Of a stretch of DNA of 64,000 nucleotides, positions 34,578 to 43,699 are shown one piece after another. The first letter of the stretch is position 1. Every line of letters starts with the position of its first letter. The notes beneath the pieces are model-generated. The model was not told the DNA's origin. It ran no database searches and worked only from the letters and a program-made list of their open reading frames with translations. The stretch is from Mucilaginibacter glaciei (lineage in GTDB: Bacteria > Bacteroidota > Bacteroidia > Sphingobacteriales > Sphingobacteriaceae). Position numbers and translations under genes: made by a program. The stretch spans positions 1 to 64,000 of the forward strand of contig NZ_JACWMX010000011.1 of assembly GCF_014773245.1 (NCBI RefSeq), written 5' to 3'.

Positions 34578-34614
34578 CTAATCAGCAAACATCACCTAAA
34601 TAAAATCTGCTCAC

Positions 34615-35616
34615 ATGAAAAAGTCAATCATCATATTAATGGCAATGCTGCTCCAGTTTGGGGCAGCAACCCGCCTTATGGCACAGATAGATCCGCATTT
34701 TTCACAATACTATGCCTACCCGTTATACCTTAACCCGGCATTAACAGGTATCATTAACGGTGATACCAGGGTAAACGCTAATTTTAAAAACCAGTACGCC
34801 AATATTAATAATGCCTATCAAACCGGCGCATTATCGGTTGACTACCGCCCGTCGGAAAAGGTGGGGTTGGGCTTTAACGTTTTAAACCAGGCAGCGGGAG
34901 ATATCGGTTACAATTATTTTGCAGCTTACGGCTCATTCGGGTATGCCATCCAAGTATCTTCTGATGGGTATAAAAAAGTAAGTTTTGGCGTACAGGCAGG
35001 TATTATTAACCGCAGCTTTGACCCGGGCAAGGCACAGTTTGGCAGCCAGTTTAATCCCGGCAGCGGTTTCGATCCCACACTCCCCAGTAATGAAAATTTC
35101 CTGAATACTAACGCCACCATATTTGACGCAGGCGCAGGCGTATTTTACTATGACGGCGACCCGCTGCACAATGCCAATCTATTTGCCGGGTTCAGCGCGT
35201 CGCACCTTTCAAGATCTAAAGATCCCTTTGCAGTTGATGGCAGCCGGGCTATCCTGCCCGTTAGGTATACGGCCCATGCAGGTGTGCGCCTCAGGGCTTC
35301 AGAATACTTTGATGTGATACCCCATGCCATTTATATGCGCCAGCAAAAAGCGCAGGAGCGGGCCATTGGCGCCTACACCGAGTATAAGCTACCCAGTGAT
35401 AAGGGTTTGATATTGGGCGCCATGTATCGTTTTCAGGATGCTGCCATTGCTAATGTAGGCTACCATGTAAACAGCCTCATTATCGGTGCCAGTTATGATT
35501 TCAATACCTCGTCACTCAACCGGGCCACATTTGGGCAGGGCGGGTTGGAATTATCTATCAGCTATGTGTTCCGCAAGCGTGTTAACGAGCCCGAACCTAT
35601 TTGCCCAAGACTGTAA
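34615..35616 (+). CDS. PorP/SprF family type IX secretion outer-membrane protein
   Basis: A 333-aa outer-membrane beta-barrel partner of T9SS cargo. A signal peptide ends in ATRLMAQ. The family hallmark DPHFSQYYAYPLYLNPALTG follows directly, and the C-terminal strand ends in ELSISYVFRKR. SprF-type proteins are needed for export or surface attachment of the adhesin encoded next to them. Here the gene follows the 3060-aa adhesin by 37 nt, and the OmpA-like gene comes next, the standard gene order of such adhesin loci. Confidence 0.93.
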   Translation: MKKSIIILMAMLLQFGAATRLMAQIDPHFSQYYAYPLYLNPALTGIINGDTRVNANFKNQYANINNAYQTGALSVDYRPSEKVGLGFNVLNQAAGDIGYNYFAAYGSFGYAIQVSSDGYKKVSFGVQAGIINRSFDPGKAQFGSQFNPGSGFDPTLPSNENFLNTNATIFDAGAGVFYYDGDPLHNANLFAGFSASHLSRSKDPFAVDGSRAILPVRYTAHAGVRLRASEYFDVIPHAIYMRQQKAQERAIGAYTEYKLPSDKGLILGAMYRFQDAAIANVGYHVNSLIIGASYDFNTSSLNRATFGQGGLELSISYVFRKRVNEPEPICPRL

Positions 35617-35633
35617 CCACCTTAACCTTCACT

Positions 35634-37601
35634 ATGAAAAAGATAATATTTACCATCCTAATGCTCGCCTTGTTGCAGGGCGTAAATGCCCAATACAGCG
35701 GTAAAGACGACCCCAAGATATTAGGAGATAAGGCCTTTAATAACAAGGATTACTATGAGGCTGCCTTTTATTATCGCAAATCGGCAGAGGGTTTAAGCTT
35801 GATTACCCGCCAGGCTATCCCTTACAGTGCCGGTAGTAAAAGTGTAACTAAAGGTAAGCCGGAGGATAGGGCCTACATCTGCTTCAAACTGGGCGAATCG
35901 TACCGCTTGTATGAAAATTACCTGGAGGCCGAGCCCTGGTATTACAGGGTGATGAATGAGAACTATGAAGCAAAGTACCCCTTAAGCAGGCTTTATTACG
36001 GTATTTGCCTGCGCGCCAACCAACGTTTTGATGAGGCCATTGCGCAGCTGTCGCAATTCAATATGGCTTACAAGGGCGATGCTAAGTATAACGCTTTGGC
36101 GGTTAAAGAGATAAGTAATTGCCGCTTTGCCAAAGAACAGTATCAATATCCCATCCTGATAGATGTAGCCAAACGCAAGGGCAGCTGGAACTCTGACGGA
36201 TCTGACTACGCCCTGGTGCAGCGCGACGGTAATAACTACTTTACCTCATCGCGTTTTGTTAAAGAGGATAAGAAACACCTTAACCGGGTGTATAAAATCA
36301 GTAACGAGCGTTCTGCCGACCCTGCCGTGATCAAGTTCCCTGGGGATGATAGGATCAGCGACCTCGAATACGGCACCCCGTCATTTAGCGCGGACGGGCA
36401 GCGTATGTACTTTACCCGCTGGTTTAAAGAGGGGGTTAAAACTACCCATTACATTTATTGCAGCGCGTATAAAGACGGCAGCTGGCTGGCACCGCAAAAG
36501 CTTAATGCCAACGTAAATGCCGAAGGTTTTAATACCATACAGCCATCGGTAACGCGCGATGGTAAACGCCTTTATTTTACATCGAACAAACCGGGCGGGC
36601 AGGGGATGTACGATATCTGGTACGCCGACCTTGATAGCAACGGCAACCCTATCGGATCAACCAACCTGGGTAAGGAAATTAACACACCGATGGATGAGCA
36701 GGGTGCCTACTTTGATATAGCTAATAACAGGCTTATTTATAGTTCGAAAGGTTTTTTGGGCTTGGGCGGGTTCGATTTTTTTGAAAGCGTAAACGACGGC
36801 AGTGGCTGGAGTACCCCGCGCAATATGGGCTATCCTATGAACAGCGCTAAAGACGATCTGTATTACATGCCCGATAATAAGGAGGCCAATAAATTCTATA
36901 TCAGCTCAGACAGGGAGTCTGATTGTTGCCTTAACCTTTTCGAGGTGTATGACAGGCGCCATTTACTCACCGGTTTAGTGGTTGATTGTGATACCCACAT
37001 AGCTTTAGAAGGGGTGAAGGTAAGCTTTGTTGATTCGCTTTCTAAGCAAACGGTTAAAACTATGGTGCTGGGCAAGACAGGGCGTTACAGCTTTGATGTT
37101 ACCACGCGCAGGCCTTACGGCATGGTGTTAGAAAAGGACGGCTATTTTACAAAAATACTCCCCGCGCCACCATTAGGCAAAACCGGCAGCGATACCTTAT
37201 TTAACCCCGAGATATGCCTGCAGGCATTTAAGGTAGATAAGCCAATCACCATAAAAAATGTACTGTACGATTACAATAAGGCCACACTGCGGCCCGAATC
37301 TAAACTGGTGCTTAACGATCTGGTAACCATACTAAAGGATAACCCCGGGATAAAAGTAGAGCTGGGGTCGCATACAGATTCAAAAGGAACACAACCTTAC
37401 AACCATAGGTTGTCGTATAAGAGGGCGCAGGCCTGTGTAGACTACATCATCAGCATGGGGGTGGCCGATAGCCGGATCTATGCCAAAGGCTACGGAGAAA
37501 CAAAACCCATAGCACCTAACAAACTTGCCAATGGTAAGGATAATCCCGAAGGAAGACAATTAAACAGGCGCACGGAATTCACCGTGCTAAAATTACAATA
37601 G
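35634..37601 (+). CDS. OmpA family protein with PD40 repeats and TPR-like N-terminus
   Basis: A 655-aa envelope protein. A signal peptide ends GVNAQ. Residues about 25-180 are TPR-like helices (EDRAYICFKLGESYRLYENY). PD40 beta-propeller repeats follow, for example TPSFSADGQRMYFTRW and QPSVTRDGKRLYFTSNKPGG. A carboxypeptidase-regulatory-like domain precedes the C-terminal OmpA domain (LYDYNKATLRPESKL...GSHTDSKG...RLSYKRAQ), which binds peptidoglycan. ATG at 35634 is preferred; an in-frame ATG at 35601 lies inside the porP end and precedes the signal peptide. This completes the adhesin-PorP-OmpA operon and probably anchors the secretion partner to the cell wall. Confidence 0.92.
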   Translation: MKKIIFTILMLALLQGVNAQYSGKDDPKILGDKAFNNKDYYEAAFYYRKSAEGLSLITRQAIPYSAGSKSVTKGKPEDRAYICFKLGESYRLYENYLEAEPWYYRVMNENYEAKYPLSRLYYGICLRANQRFDEAIAQLSQFNMAYKGDAKYNALAVKEISNCRFAKEQYQYPILIDVAKRKGSWNSDGSDYALVQRDGNNYFTSSRFVKEDKKHLNRVYKISNERSADPAVIKFPGDDRISDLEYGTPSFSADGQRMYFTRWFKEGVKTTHYIYCSAYKDGSWLAPQKLNANVNAEGFNTIQPSVTRDGKRLYFTSNKPGGQGMYDIWYADLDSNGNPIGSTNLGKEINTPMDEQGAYFDIANNRLIYSSKGFLGLGGFDFFESVNDGSGWSTPRNMGYPMNSAKDDLYYMPDNKEANKFYISSDRESDCCLNLFEVYDRRHLLTGLVVDCDTHIALEGVKVSFVDSLSKQTVKTMVLGKTGRYSFDVTTRRPYGMVLEKDGYFTKILPAPPLGKTGSDTLFNPEICLQAFKVDKPITIKNVLYDYNKATLRPESKLVLNDLVTILKDNPGIKVELGSHTDSKGTQPYNHRLSYKRAQACVDYIISMGVADSRIYAKGYGETKPIAPNKLANGKDNPEGRQLNRRTEFTVLKLQ

Positions 37602-37603
37602 TT

Positions 37604-37930
37604 ATGAAAAATCACGCAGCCAATTTAACCAGGCCAATCCTTAAAACAAAAGGCTTCAGCACCCTGCACATTGATATTTTCAATTTTATATTGATGGGAA
37701 AAACCAATCGTGAAATAAACATGATGGTCGGGTATTCAGAACGATCGCACGCAGTGGTCGACCACTCGCGCAAGGTGATGTATAAACTCCTCGCTTTAGA
37801 AGAGCTTTGCAAAAAGGATTACACAGTAAGGGTGGTTTACCCGCGCAACTACCAGTTTTGGTGGAAAAAGATCTTTAGCAAACACCACGATGCATTAATG
37901 GCAACAGCCATAGCGCCTGAATTTTATTAG
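37604..37930 (+). CDS. Small LuxR/GerE-like helix-turn-helix protein
   Basis: A 108-aa soluble protein located 2 nt after the OmpA gene stop, in the same operon. Residues 18-70 resemble a degenerate GerE-type HTH: STLHIDIFNFILMGKTNREI corresponds to the helix before the turn, and MMVGYSERSHAVVDHSRKVM to the recognition helix. No receiver or other sensory domain is present. It ends with a short tail, YPRNYQFWWKKIFSKHHDAL. It may autoregulate the adhesin operon. The family is not one I can name with certainty. Confidence 0.6.
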   Translation: MKNHAANLTRPILKTKGFSTLHIDIFNFILMGKTNREINMMVGYSERSHAVVDHSRKVMYKLLALEELCKKDYTVRVVYPRNYQFWWKKIFSKHHDALMATAIAPEFY

Positions 37931-37931
37931 C

Positions 37932-37980
37932 AGATAAACAGCACCATGCGGAAAAAAAGCCGCATGGTGATATGCTTATC
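37932..37980. terminator. Bidirectional terminator between convergent genes
   Basis: Perfect 10-bp stem CACCATGCGG (37942-37951) and CCGCATGGTG (37960-37969) with the loop AAAAAAAG, and flanking outer arms AGATAA and TTATCT. It lies between the ends of the HTH gene and the 1274-aa gene, and would stop transcription from both sides. Confidence 0.75.
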
Positions 37981-40900
37981 TGATAATATTTACGTTGCCG
38001 GAAATAACGGTATCATCGTGTTTAATGATGTAATAGTAGCTGCCGCCCGATAGCTGCGCACCGTTATAACTGCCATCCCAGGCGTTGCTGTAAAAGCCGG
38101 TTGATCTGAAAACCTGCTGGCCCTGCCTGTTAAAAACAGTGATGATAACGTTGGTGTAGGCATCTACATTTTTAATGTTCCAGGTATCATTTATACCATC
38201 GCCGTTAGGGGTAAATACGTTAGGAATAGTTAACGAAAGATGGTCGGCACCAATAGTCAACACCCCCGGCAAGTACGTAAACAGGTAATTAGGGGATATT
38301 GCGCCACCCGCCGTTATTGGATATTGCCCCAAAGGCGACCGTGTTAAGGCTGTGGTGGTGACCATGGGCTGCCCCTCCAGGTCTGTAGCGTCTTCGTCAT
38401 TAACAAAACCCTTATAGGTTACGGTTAATATAGGGTTCTCCGTCCCAAAATCCTTTTTGATATTATCGGCGGTCACCAAAAGTTTTACGGGTAATACTAT
38501 AACATCTGATGCAAGATATTTAATATCGTAATTGGTTATTAAAAAGCCATCGCTCCCGGCAGCATCTGAAGGGATGGCAGCACCTTCGTAAACTTGTGCT
38601 TTCGCGCTCGGGTTAGCCCCGCGGCTGTACGTGAGCCTTACCGTTTTTATCGTATTACCATTTTTCAATATCCCGTCCGTTATTATAAATTTTGTTGATG
38701 CCGGTTCAGATTTTAATCTGGTGCCGTAGTTTTTTGTCACATTTACAGTTGCTATGGTAATGGGGGCAGGCTTCACAACACATTTGCTCAGGCTTACTAA
38801 TCCATTTACTGCATCCTTGCTGCTTAGGGTGATGTTGCCGGTGTACTGCCCTGCAGCTGTTTTACCAGTTAACCTTACATAAACCGGTGTTGGCGGTAAG
38901 GTAGTTGTAGCCGGGTTTAATAACTCTCCGTTTGACCCCCTGGTTATCGTGACCAAATATGTTTTAGTAGTGAAACCATCCTGGGCGGTAACCTTAGTGG
39001 TGATGATTGTTTTGCCCGTTGCATTTAAAGGTATAGCGGCCGATGCCACGCCCCTTGCCAGTGCAATACCATTTACGGTAACGGTGGCATGTTCGTCATT
39101 GGTAATTACGGTTTGCCGCACGCTGCTCACCCCAGCAGCAATAGATGCCGTAAAGTTATTTGTGCCGGTAATAGGTGTAAGTGTAGCAAATGGTGTTAAA
39201 TATAGCTGATCTATTTCTGCATCCGTTTTGCCGTCCTTATTCACAGTAACCGTGTAGTTTTTTATGCTAACCCCATCCGGTGCAATTATACGGGTGTTGA
39301 TAACGGTGCTGCCTGCCGGGTTAAGTGGTATACTTGCAGATGCAACACCCGCTGCTGTTTTTACCCCATTAATAAATATAGTAGCATTTATATCGGCAGG
39401 GTTTATCGTTTGTTTCACGCTGGTTACCGATGAGATTACGGAGGTACGATAGTCTGCAGCTGATGTAGCAGTTAATTGTGCAGCCGGTGTGAGCGATATT
39501 TTATCGATCGCAGTATTGGTTGAACCATTTTTGCTGACGGTTATGATGATGTTTTTATGGGCAACACCATCCTGTGCCGTTATTTCGGTCTTAATGTCGG
39601 TGGTGCCTGATGCGTTTAATGGTATCGGGGCCGATGGCTGGCCGTTTAATACGATTGCACCATTAACTTTTATCGTACTGTTTTCATCGTCGGGCGCAAG
39701 GGTTTGCGTAATACTATTTACACCTGCATTTACAGATGTGGTATAGTTATCTGTACCGGGTACAGGTGTTAGCGTACAGCCCGGGTTTAATGTAATGGAG
39801 GCCACGCCGGTGTTTGATGAACCATTTTTGTTTATGGTGAGCAGATAGGCCAGGCTGTTCTTCCCATCTTCAGACGTTATTATGGTTACAATATTAGTTG
39901 GCCCGCTGGCATTTAACGCTACCGGCTTTGATGGCACGCCCGATTTAACAATAGCGCCGTTAACCTTTATAACTGCATGCGCATCACTGGATTCGGCAAT
40001 TTGCTGCACGCTGGTTATTGCAGGGCTTACAGACGCGGTGTAGTTTAGGGTGCCTAATATGGGGTTGATAGTTACCGGCACATTCAAATATATATTAGCC
40101 AGCAAAGCGTTAGATGAGCCATTTTTGGATATTGTGATGGTACGTGTGTAGGTGGCTATTCCATTGGGTGCGGTAACTAAAATTTTAATATCGGTACCGC
40201 CGGTTATATTTAAGGGGAGTGCGTCTGAAAATGCCCCGGGCGCGACTACCGTGCCATTTATCCGTATGGTTGCCCGCTCATCGGCAGGGGACGCCTTTAA
40301 CCTGACACTTGATACACCCGGGTTTACCGATGCCGTTAAATTAGGGCTGCCGGAAGCCGAAGTGATATAGGAGATGGGCGAGATCTCTAAAGAAGATAGG
40401 GTGGTGTTTGTATCAGACGATTTGGTTATCGTGATGGTATAGGTTTGGCTGACTACCCCATTTTGCGCCGTGATTAAAGTAGTAATAATAGTTTTACCTG
40501 TGGCATTTAACGTTATTGGTGTAGATACCTCTCCCGATCTGACCAACACCCCGTTCACTTTTATAGTGGCATTGGCATCGCTGCTGATTGCGGTTTGCTG
40601 TACGGTGTTTACCGATGCCTGTACGGTAGTTAAATAGTTGGTAGTACCCACGTTTCTGAACAGCGTAGATGCAGGGGTGAGCGAAAGTTGGTTAAGCCCC
40701 GCATTTGCAGATTTTGTGCTATTAACGCTAATGTTATACGTTTTAATAGTTACGCCGTCTTGCGCGGTAACCACTACGGGGATTAAGTTGATGCCGCTTA
40801 CTAAAGCTATTGCCCCGGTTGATGTGCCTGATGGTACCACTGTTCCGTTTATTTTAACCACCGCGCCGGAATTGGTAGCTATAGGCTTAATGGTTATTGA

Positions 40901-41800
40901 TTCGGTGTAAACGGTGGTGGCATAGTTAGTTGTTGTTTTTGAAAACGTAGGGCTTATAGTACCCTCACTGGTAACCAAGCCGGATAGCGTAGCGTCTGAC
41001 GACCCCGCTCGTTTGATCTTGATGGTATAGCTTTTGGTAGTTGTAGTGTTTTGAGCCGTAACCACTATATCTATCATGTTATCGCCAGGGGTGAGGGGTA
41101 TCGGCACAGATTCACTGCCGCTGGACAGGGCCTGGCCGTTCACCTTTATCGTAGCCAGCACTGATACCGCTACCGGTATAACCGTGATTTTATCGATACT
41201 GTTATCTACCGCTGCGCTGTAATTAAAATCGCCTGCACCGATTGTTTGCGTTCTCACTACGTCCGGGTTAAGATAGATGTGACTCAGCAAGGCATTGTCG
41301 GCGTTCAAATTAACCGCATCGCTAAAAGTTATATTGTTGGTACTTATTTCAAACCCTGCCGGGGCTGTTGCTAAAACCCCCGATTTTAAATTCGAGCCCG
41401 AAATATTGATCATTGCAGCATCAGACGGCGTACCGTAAACTGTGTTCACGCTTACAGTACGGGGATTGGCGACAATGGCAGGAATGGTTGGGTTTACGGT
41501 AAATTTAAAGGTGATTAAAGGGCAACCGGCCGATGTTGCGGTGATGGTGGCAATTTGTGGCGTGTTATTGTCATTTAAAGCTACAAATGGCGCAATGTTA
41601 CCCATGCCTTTTGCAGGCAGCCCAATAGCAGGGTTATTGTTAACCCAATTATATGCACATCCAGTTGTAGGGAAGCTAACCAAGCGCGTGTAGGCACCGT
41701 TAGTAACCGTTTGATTAGTCTGCCCAAGTGCATCGGTGCAAACCGAACTCATAAAAAAAACAGTGATTAGGATCAGGATGTGTTTTAACTGGGCACTCAC
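37976..41800 (-). CDS. Second T9SS cargo protein with cadherin-like repeats
   Basis: A 1274-aa secreted protein. A signal segment (HILILITVFFMSSVCTDALG) is followed by a PKD/Ig-like region. I count eight cadherin-like beta-sandwich repeats of about 90 residues, with the pattern NATIKVNGxxVxSG...PLNxxG...TAQDGxxxKTYTI. An MBG-type domain (VTKNYGTRLKSEPA... KKDFGTENPILTVTYKG) comes after, then the type B sorting domain IPNVFTPNGDGINDTWNIKN with C-terminal GSYYYIIKHDDTVISG. Start is a GTG at 41800. No PorP/OmpA genes accompany it, but it converges on the adhesin operon. Likely surface-exposed adhesin or binding protein exported by the type IX system. Confidence 0.88.
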   Translation of the reverse strand: MSAQLKHILILITVFFMSSVCTDALGQTNQTVTNGAYTRLVSFPTTGCAYNWVNNNPAIGLPAKGMGNIAPFVALNDNNTPQIATITATSAGCPLITFKFTVNPTIPAIVANPRTVSVNTVYGTPSDAAMINISGSNLKSGVLATAPAGFEISTNNITFSDAVNLNADNALLSHIYLNPDVVRTQTIGAGDFNYSAAVDNSIDKITVIPVAVSVLATIKVNGQALSSGSESVPIPLTPGDNMIDIVVTAQNTTTTKSYTIKIKRAGSSDATLSGLVTSEGTISPTFSKTTTNYATTVYTESITIKPIATNSGAVVKINGTVVPSGTSTGAIALVSGINLIPVVVTAQDGVTIKTYNISVNSTKSANAGLNQLSLTPASTLFRNVGTTNYLTTVQASVNTVQQTAISSDANATIKVNGVLVRSGEVSTPITLNATGKTIITTLITAQNGVVSQTYTITITKSSDTNTTLSSLEISPISYITSASGSPNLTASVNPGVSSVRLKASPADERATIRINGTVVAPGAFSDALPLNITGGTDIKILVTAPNGIATYTRTITISKNGSSNALLANIYLNVPVTINPILGTLNYTASVSPAITSVQQIAESSDAHAVIKVNGAIVKSGVPSKPVALNASGPTNIVTIITSEDGKNSLAYLLTINKNGSSNTGVASITLNPGCTLTPVPGTDNYTTSVNAGVNSITQTLAPDDENSTIKVNGAIVLNGQPSAPIPLNASGTTDIKTEITAQDGVAHKNIIITVSKNGSTNTAIDKISLTPAAQLTATSAADYRTSVISSVTSVKQTINPADINATIFINGVKTAAGVASASIPLNPAGSTVINTRIIAPDGVSIKNYTVTVNKDGKTDAEIDQLYLTPFATLTPITGTNNFTASIAAGVSSVRQTVITNDEHATVTVNGIALARGVASAAIPLNATGKTIITTKVTAQDGFTTKTYLVTITRGSNGELLNPATTTLPPTPVYVRLTGKTAAGQYTGNITLSSKDAVNGLVSLSKCVVKPAPITIATVNVTKNYGTRLKSEPASTKFIITDGILKNGNTIKTVRLTYSRGANPSAKAQVYEGAAIPSDAAGSDGFLITNYDIKYLASDVIVLPVKLLVTADNIKKDFGTENPILTVTYKGFVNDEDATDLEGQPMVTTTALTRSPLGQYPITAGGAISPNYLFTYLPGVLTIGADHLSLTIPNVFTPNGDGINDTWNIKNVDAYTNVIITVFNRQGQQVFRSTGFYSNAWDGSYNGAQLSGGSYYYIIKHDDTVISGNVNIIR

Positions 41801-41969
41801 TGCGTTGTTAATAGGGGTTATTATATGTCTTTTTTAGCAAGTCACTAAAATACGAATATTTATGTTATTTATAATGCAATGATATTAGTGTTTTAGTGTT
41901 GATTTTTTAAAAAGAAACACCGATTTGGAGATTTGATTTCAACAAATGTTAAGTAAGTGCAGCCAATAT

Positions 41970-42848
41970 TTATACTGACGGGTTGGGGTAGGCGTAAAAA
42001 TCGTTGCCAAAATACTTTTCAACTGTATAACCCACGCTTTTTAAAAAATCTGCTGCTTCATTGGGCCCAATATTCAGTAAGCCCATTCTATGGGTATTAT
42101 GCTCATAAAATATATGATGGATGCGTTTTTGCTGCAGTAACTTTTTTGCGCCAAATAACACCCAGGTGTCTGCACCTTCGGTGTCTATTTTTAATACGTC
42201 TATTGTTTCTATACCGTTTTCCAGGGCGTAACCGTCAAGCGTTATAACTGGGACTTCTACCGCGCCTGCATCTTCCATTATGGTAAAGCCGGCCCAGCTG
42301 GTCTGTTCGGCATCACCGCCTAAACTAAACTTTAGGATGCCGTTTTCTTTACCTGCGGCCGTTGCTACAATAGTTACGTTGTTTTGTAAATTATTTTTAG
42401 TGACGTTGTTTTTTAACGGCGCTAAAACGCCCGGCGACGCTTCAAATGCTATTGCTTTATTACCGGGTTTTTGCGCCGCCCAAAGGCAGGTATAGTAGCC
42501 ATAATTAGCTCCAACGTCTATTAAAAGCCCACCCTTTTCGGCCAGTTTTATAATGTCGCGGGTGAGGTCTAATTCGTAAAAGCCATTAAAAATGATCGAT
42601 TTATGCCCGTAGTCTGTTTTGGATACGTCGAGTTTAACCTGTTTGTTAAATTCGAGGGAAATGTTTTTGTCATGCACATTCTGAAACAGATCATAAAGTT
42701 TACAGGTAACCCTTGCCCTAAGGGATAACGGATAGATACACCGCGTAAAAAAAAACATGCTAAAAAAATTATTGGTTAGTATACGTTTTGCAAGGAGGGC
42801 TCGAGCATGGTTTACGTATGCACCAAAAGTAATAAAGACAAGTAACAC
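41970..42848 (-). CDS. FkbM family methyltransferase
   Basis: A 292-aa SAM-dependent methyltransferase of the FkbM type. The SAM-binding motif is GGLLIDVGANYGYYTCLWAA, with FEASPG as the acidic loop after strand 2, and LKIDTEGADTWVLFGA is the family's conserved DxEG motif. FkbM enzymes methylate hydroxyl groups of sugars or polyketides, commonly on surface glycans in this phylum. The start is a GTG at 42848, the only plausible one in the frame; the N-terminal 40 residues are basic and partly hydrophobic. Confidence 0.85.
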   Translation of the reverse strand: MLLVFITFGAYVNHARALLAKRILTNNFFSMFFFTRCIYPLSLRARVTCKLYDLFQNVHDKNISLEFNKQVKLDVSKTDYGHKSIIFNGFYELDLTRDIIKLAEKGGLLIDVGANYGYYTCLWAAQKPGNKAIAFEASPGVLAPLKNNVTKNNLQNNVTIVATAAGKENGILKFSLGGDAEQTSWAGFTIMEDAGAVEVPVITLDGYALENGIETIDVLKIDTEGADTWVLFGAKKLLQQKRIHHIFYEHNTHRMGLLNIGPNEAADFLKSVGYTVEKYFGNDFYAYPNPSV

Positions 42849-42976
42849 GGCAAATTTTCTAAGAAACTCTAATTAATTTCTAAGTAAATTTTAATAAAAT
42901 GAGCATAAATTCTAATAAGTAGGGTTGCTATGATGTAATTACCTAACTATTTATGACGCCATCTTAAGAACACTAC

Positions 42977-42991
42977 GGCGGTGTAACCGCC
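42977..42991. repeat. Small GC-rich hairpin in the FkbM-CBS gap
   Basis: GGCGGT-GTA-ACCGCC is a perfect 6-bp stem with a 3-nt loop in an otherwise AT-rich 286-bp gap between divergent genes. No T tract follows. It may be part of a leader or a protein site; nothing else is visible in the gap. Confidence 0.35.
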
Positions 42992-43134
42992 TGCATGTTT
43001 CAATGCTTCGATTTTACAGACGCCCAGGTCAGGGTGTGCATCCGGCACAACATAAAAATCTTGTACCTTAACTTGTTGTTTTTCTTGAAGTTAAATTGTA
43101 GATTTAGGCTAACCAAACTAACCTGTACCAATTT

Positions 43135-43566
43135 ATGAAAACCGTTAAACACATCCTTGCCCGTAAGGGGAGCGACGTTATTGCCGTTGCCGCCAGCACC
43201 ACCGTGCTAAACGTTTTGAAACTGATGGCCGAAAAAAACATCGGCTCTGTAGTTGTTAAAGATGGTGAAAAGTACCTGGGCATGGTAACAGAGCGTGATT
43301 ACGCACGTAAGATCATCCTGATGGGCAAACACTCTGACGATACCACTGCCGGCGAGATCATGAGTAACGACTTGCCGCACATCACCCCAAAATCAACTAT
43401 AGACACCTGTATGTTGATGATGAGCGAGAAGAACATCCGCTATCTGCCCGTGTTTGACGAGGCCGAATCGCTTTGCGGGATCATTTCCATTAACGATGTG
43501 GTTTACGAAACCATCCACTCGCAAAAAGAAACTATCGACCAGCTGCACAGCTACATTCACAGTTAA
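43135..43566 (+). CDS. Two-CBS-domain protein
   Basis: A 143-aa cytoplasmic protein made of two CBS domains in tandem. The first spans about 8-65 (LKLMAEKNIGSVVVKDGEKY then GMVTERDYARKIILMG), the second 75-130 (CMLMMSEKNIRYLPVFDEAE then GIISINDVVYETI). Paired CBS domains bind adenosine nucleotides and usually regulate a partner enzyme; here no fused domain is present, so it probably acts as a free regulatory subunit. A long upstream spacer contains its own promoter region. Confidence 0.92.
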   Translation: MKTVKHILARKGSDVIAVAASTTVLNVLKLMAEKNIGSVVVKDGEKYLGMVTERDYARKIILMGKHSDDTTAGEIMSNDLPHITPKSTIDTCMLMMSEKNIRYLPVFDEAESLCGIISINDVVYETIHSQKETIDQLHSYIHS

Positions 43567-43635
43567 GGTTAAAAGTTTGAGGTTAAAAGTCTACGCCTCA
43601 ACTAAGCCGGTACTATATTTATCTTAACGGTTAAC

Positions 43636-43677
43636 ATTAAACTAACAGCAAATGACTTAATTTGCTGTTAGTTTAAT
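43636..43677. repeat. Perfect 18-bp inverted repeat
   Basis: ATTAAACTAACAGCAAAT (43636-43653) and ATTTGCTGTTAGTTTAAT (43660-43677) pair perfectly around a 6-nt loop. It lies between the CBS gene and the TPR-HTH gene and probably terminates the former, although it lacks a pronounced T run. It ends 22 nt before the preferred ATG of the next gene, so it may also act in its leader. Confidence 0.8.
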
Positions 43678-43699
43678 AGTGATTGTACAGCAAACCGGC

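Noticed and set aside
25400..34600. Many minus-strand and shifted ORFs of 60-90 codons inside the adhesin gene
   Set aside because: They all lie opposite repeat-rich coding sequence of the adhesin, share the same repetitive composition and have no independent start or domain features.
35601..35633. Earlier start for the OmpA-like protein
   Set aside because: It lies within the end of the PorP gene and precedes a normal signal peptide start at 35634.
38900..40950. Plus-strand ORFs opposite the cadherin-like repeat protein
   Set aside because: They mirror the repeated coding units on the other strand and lack any recognisable product.
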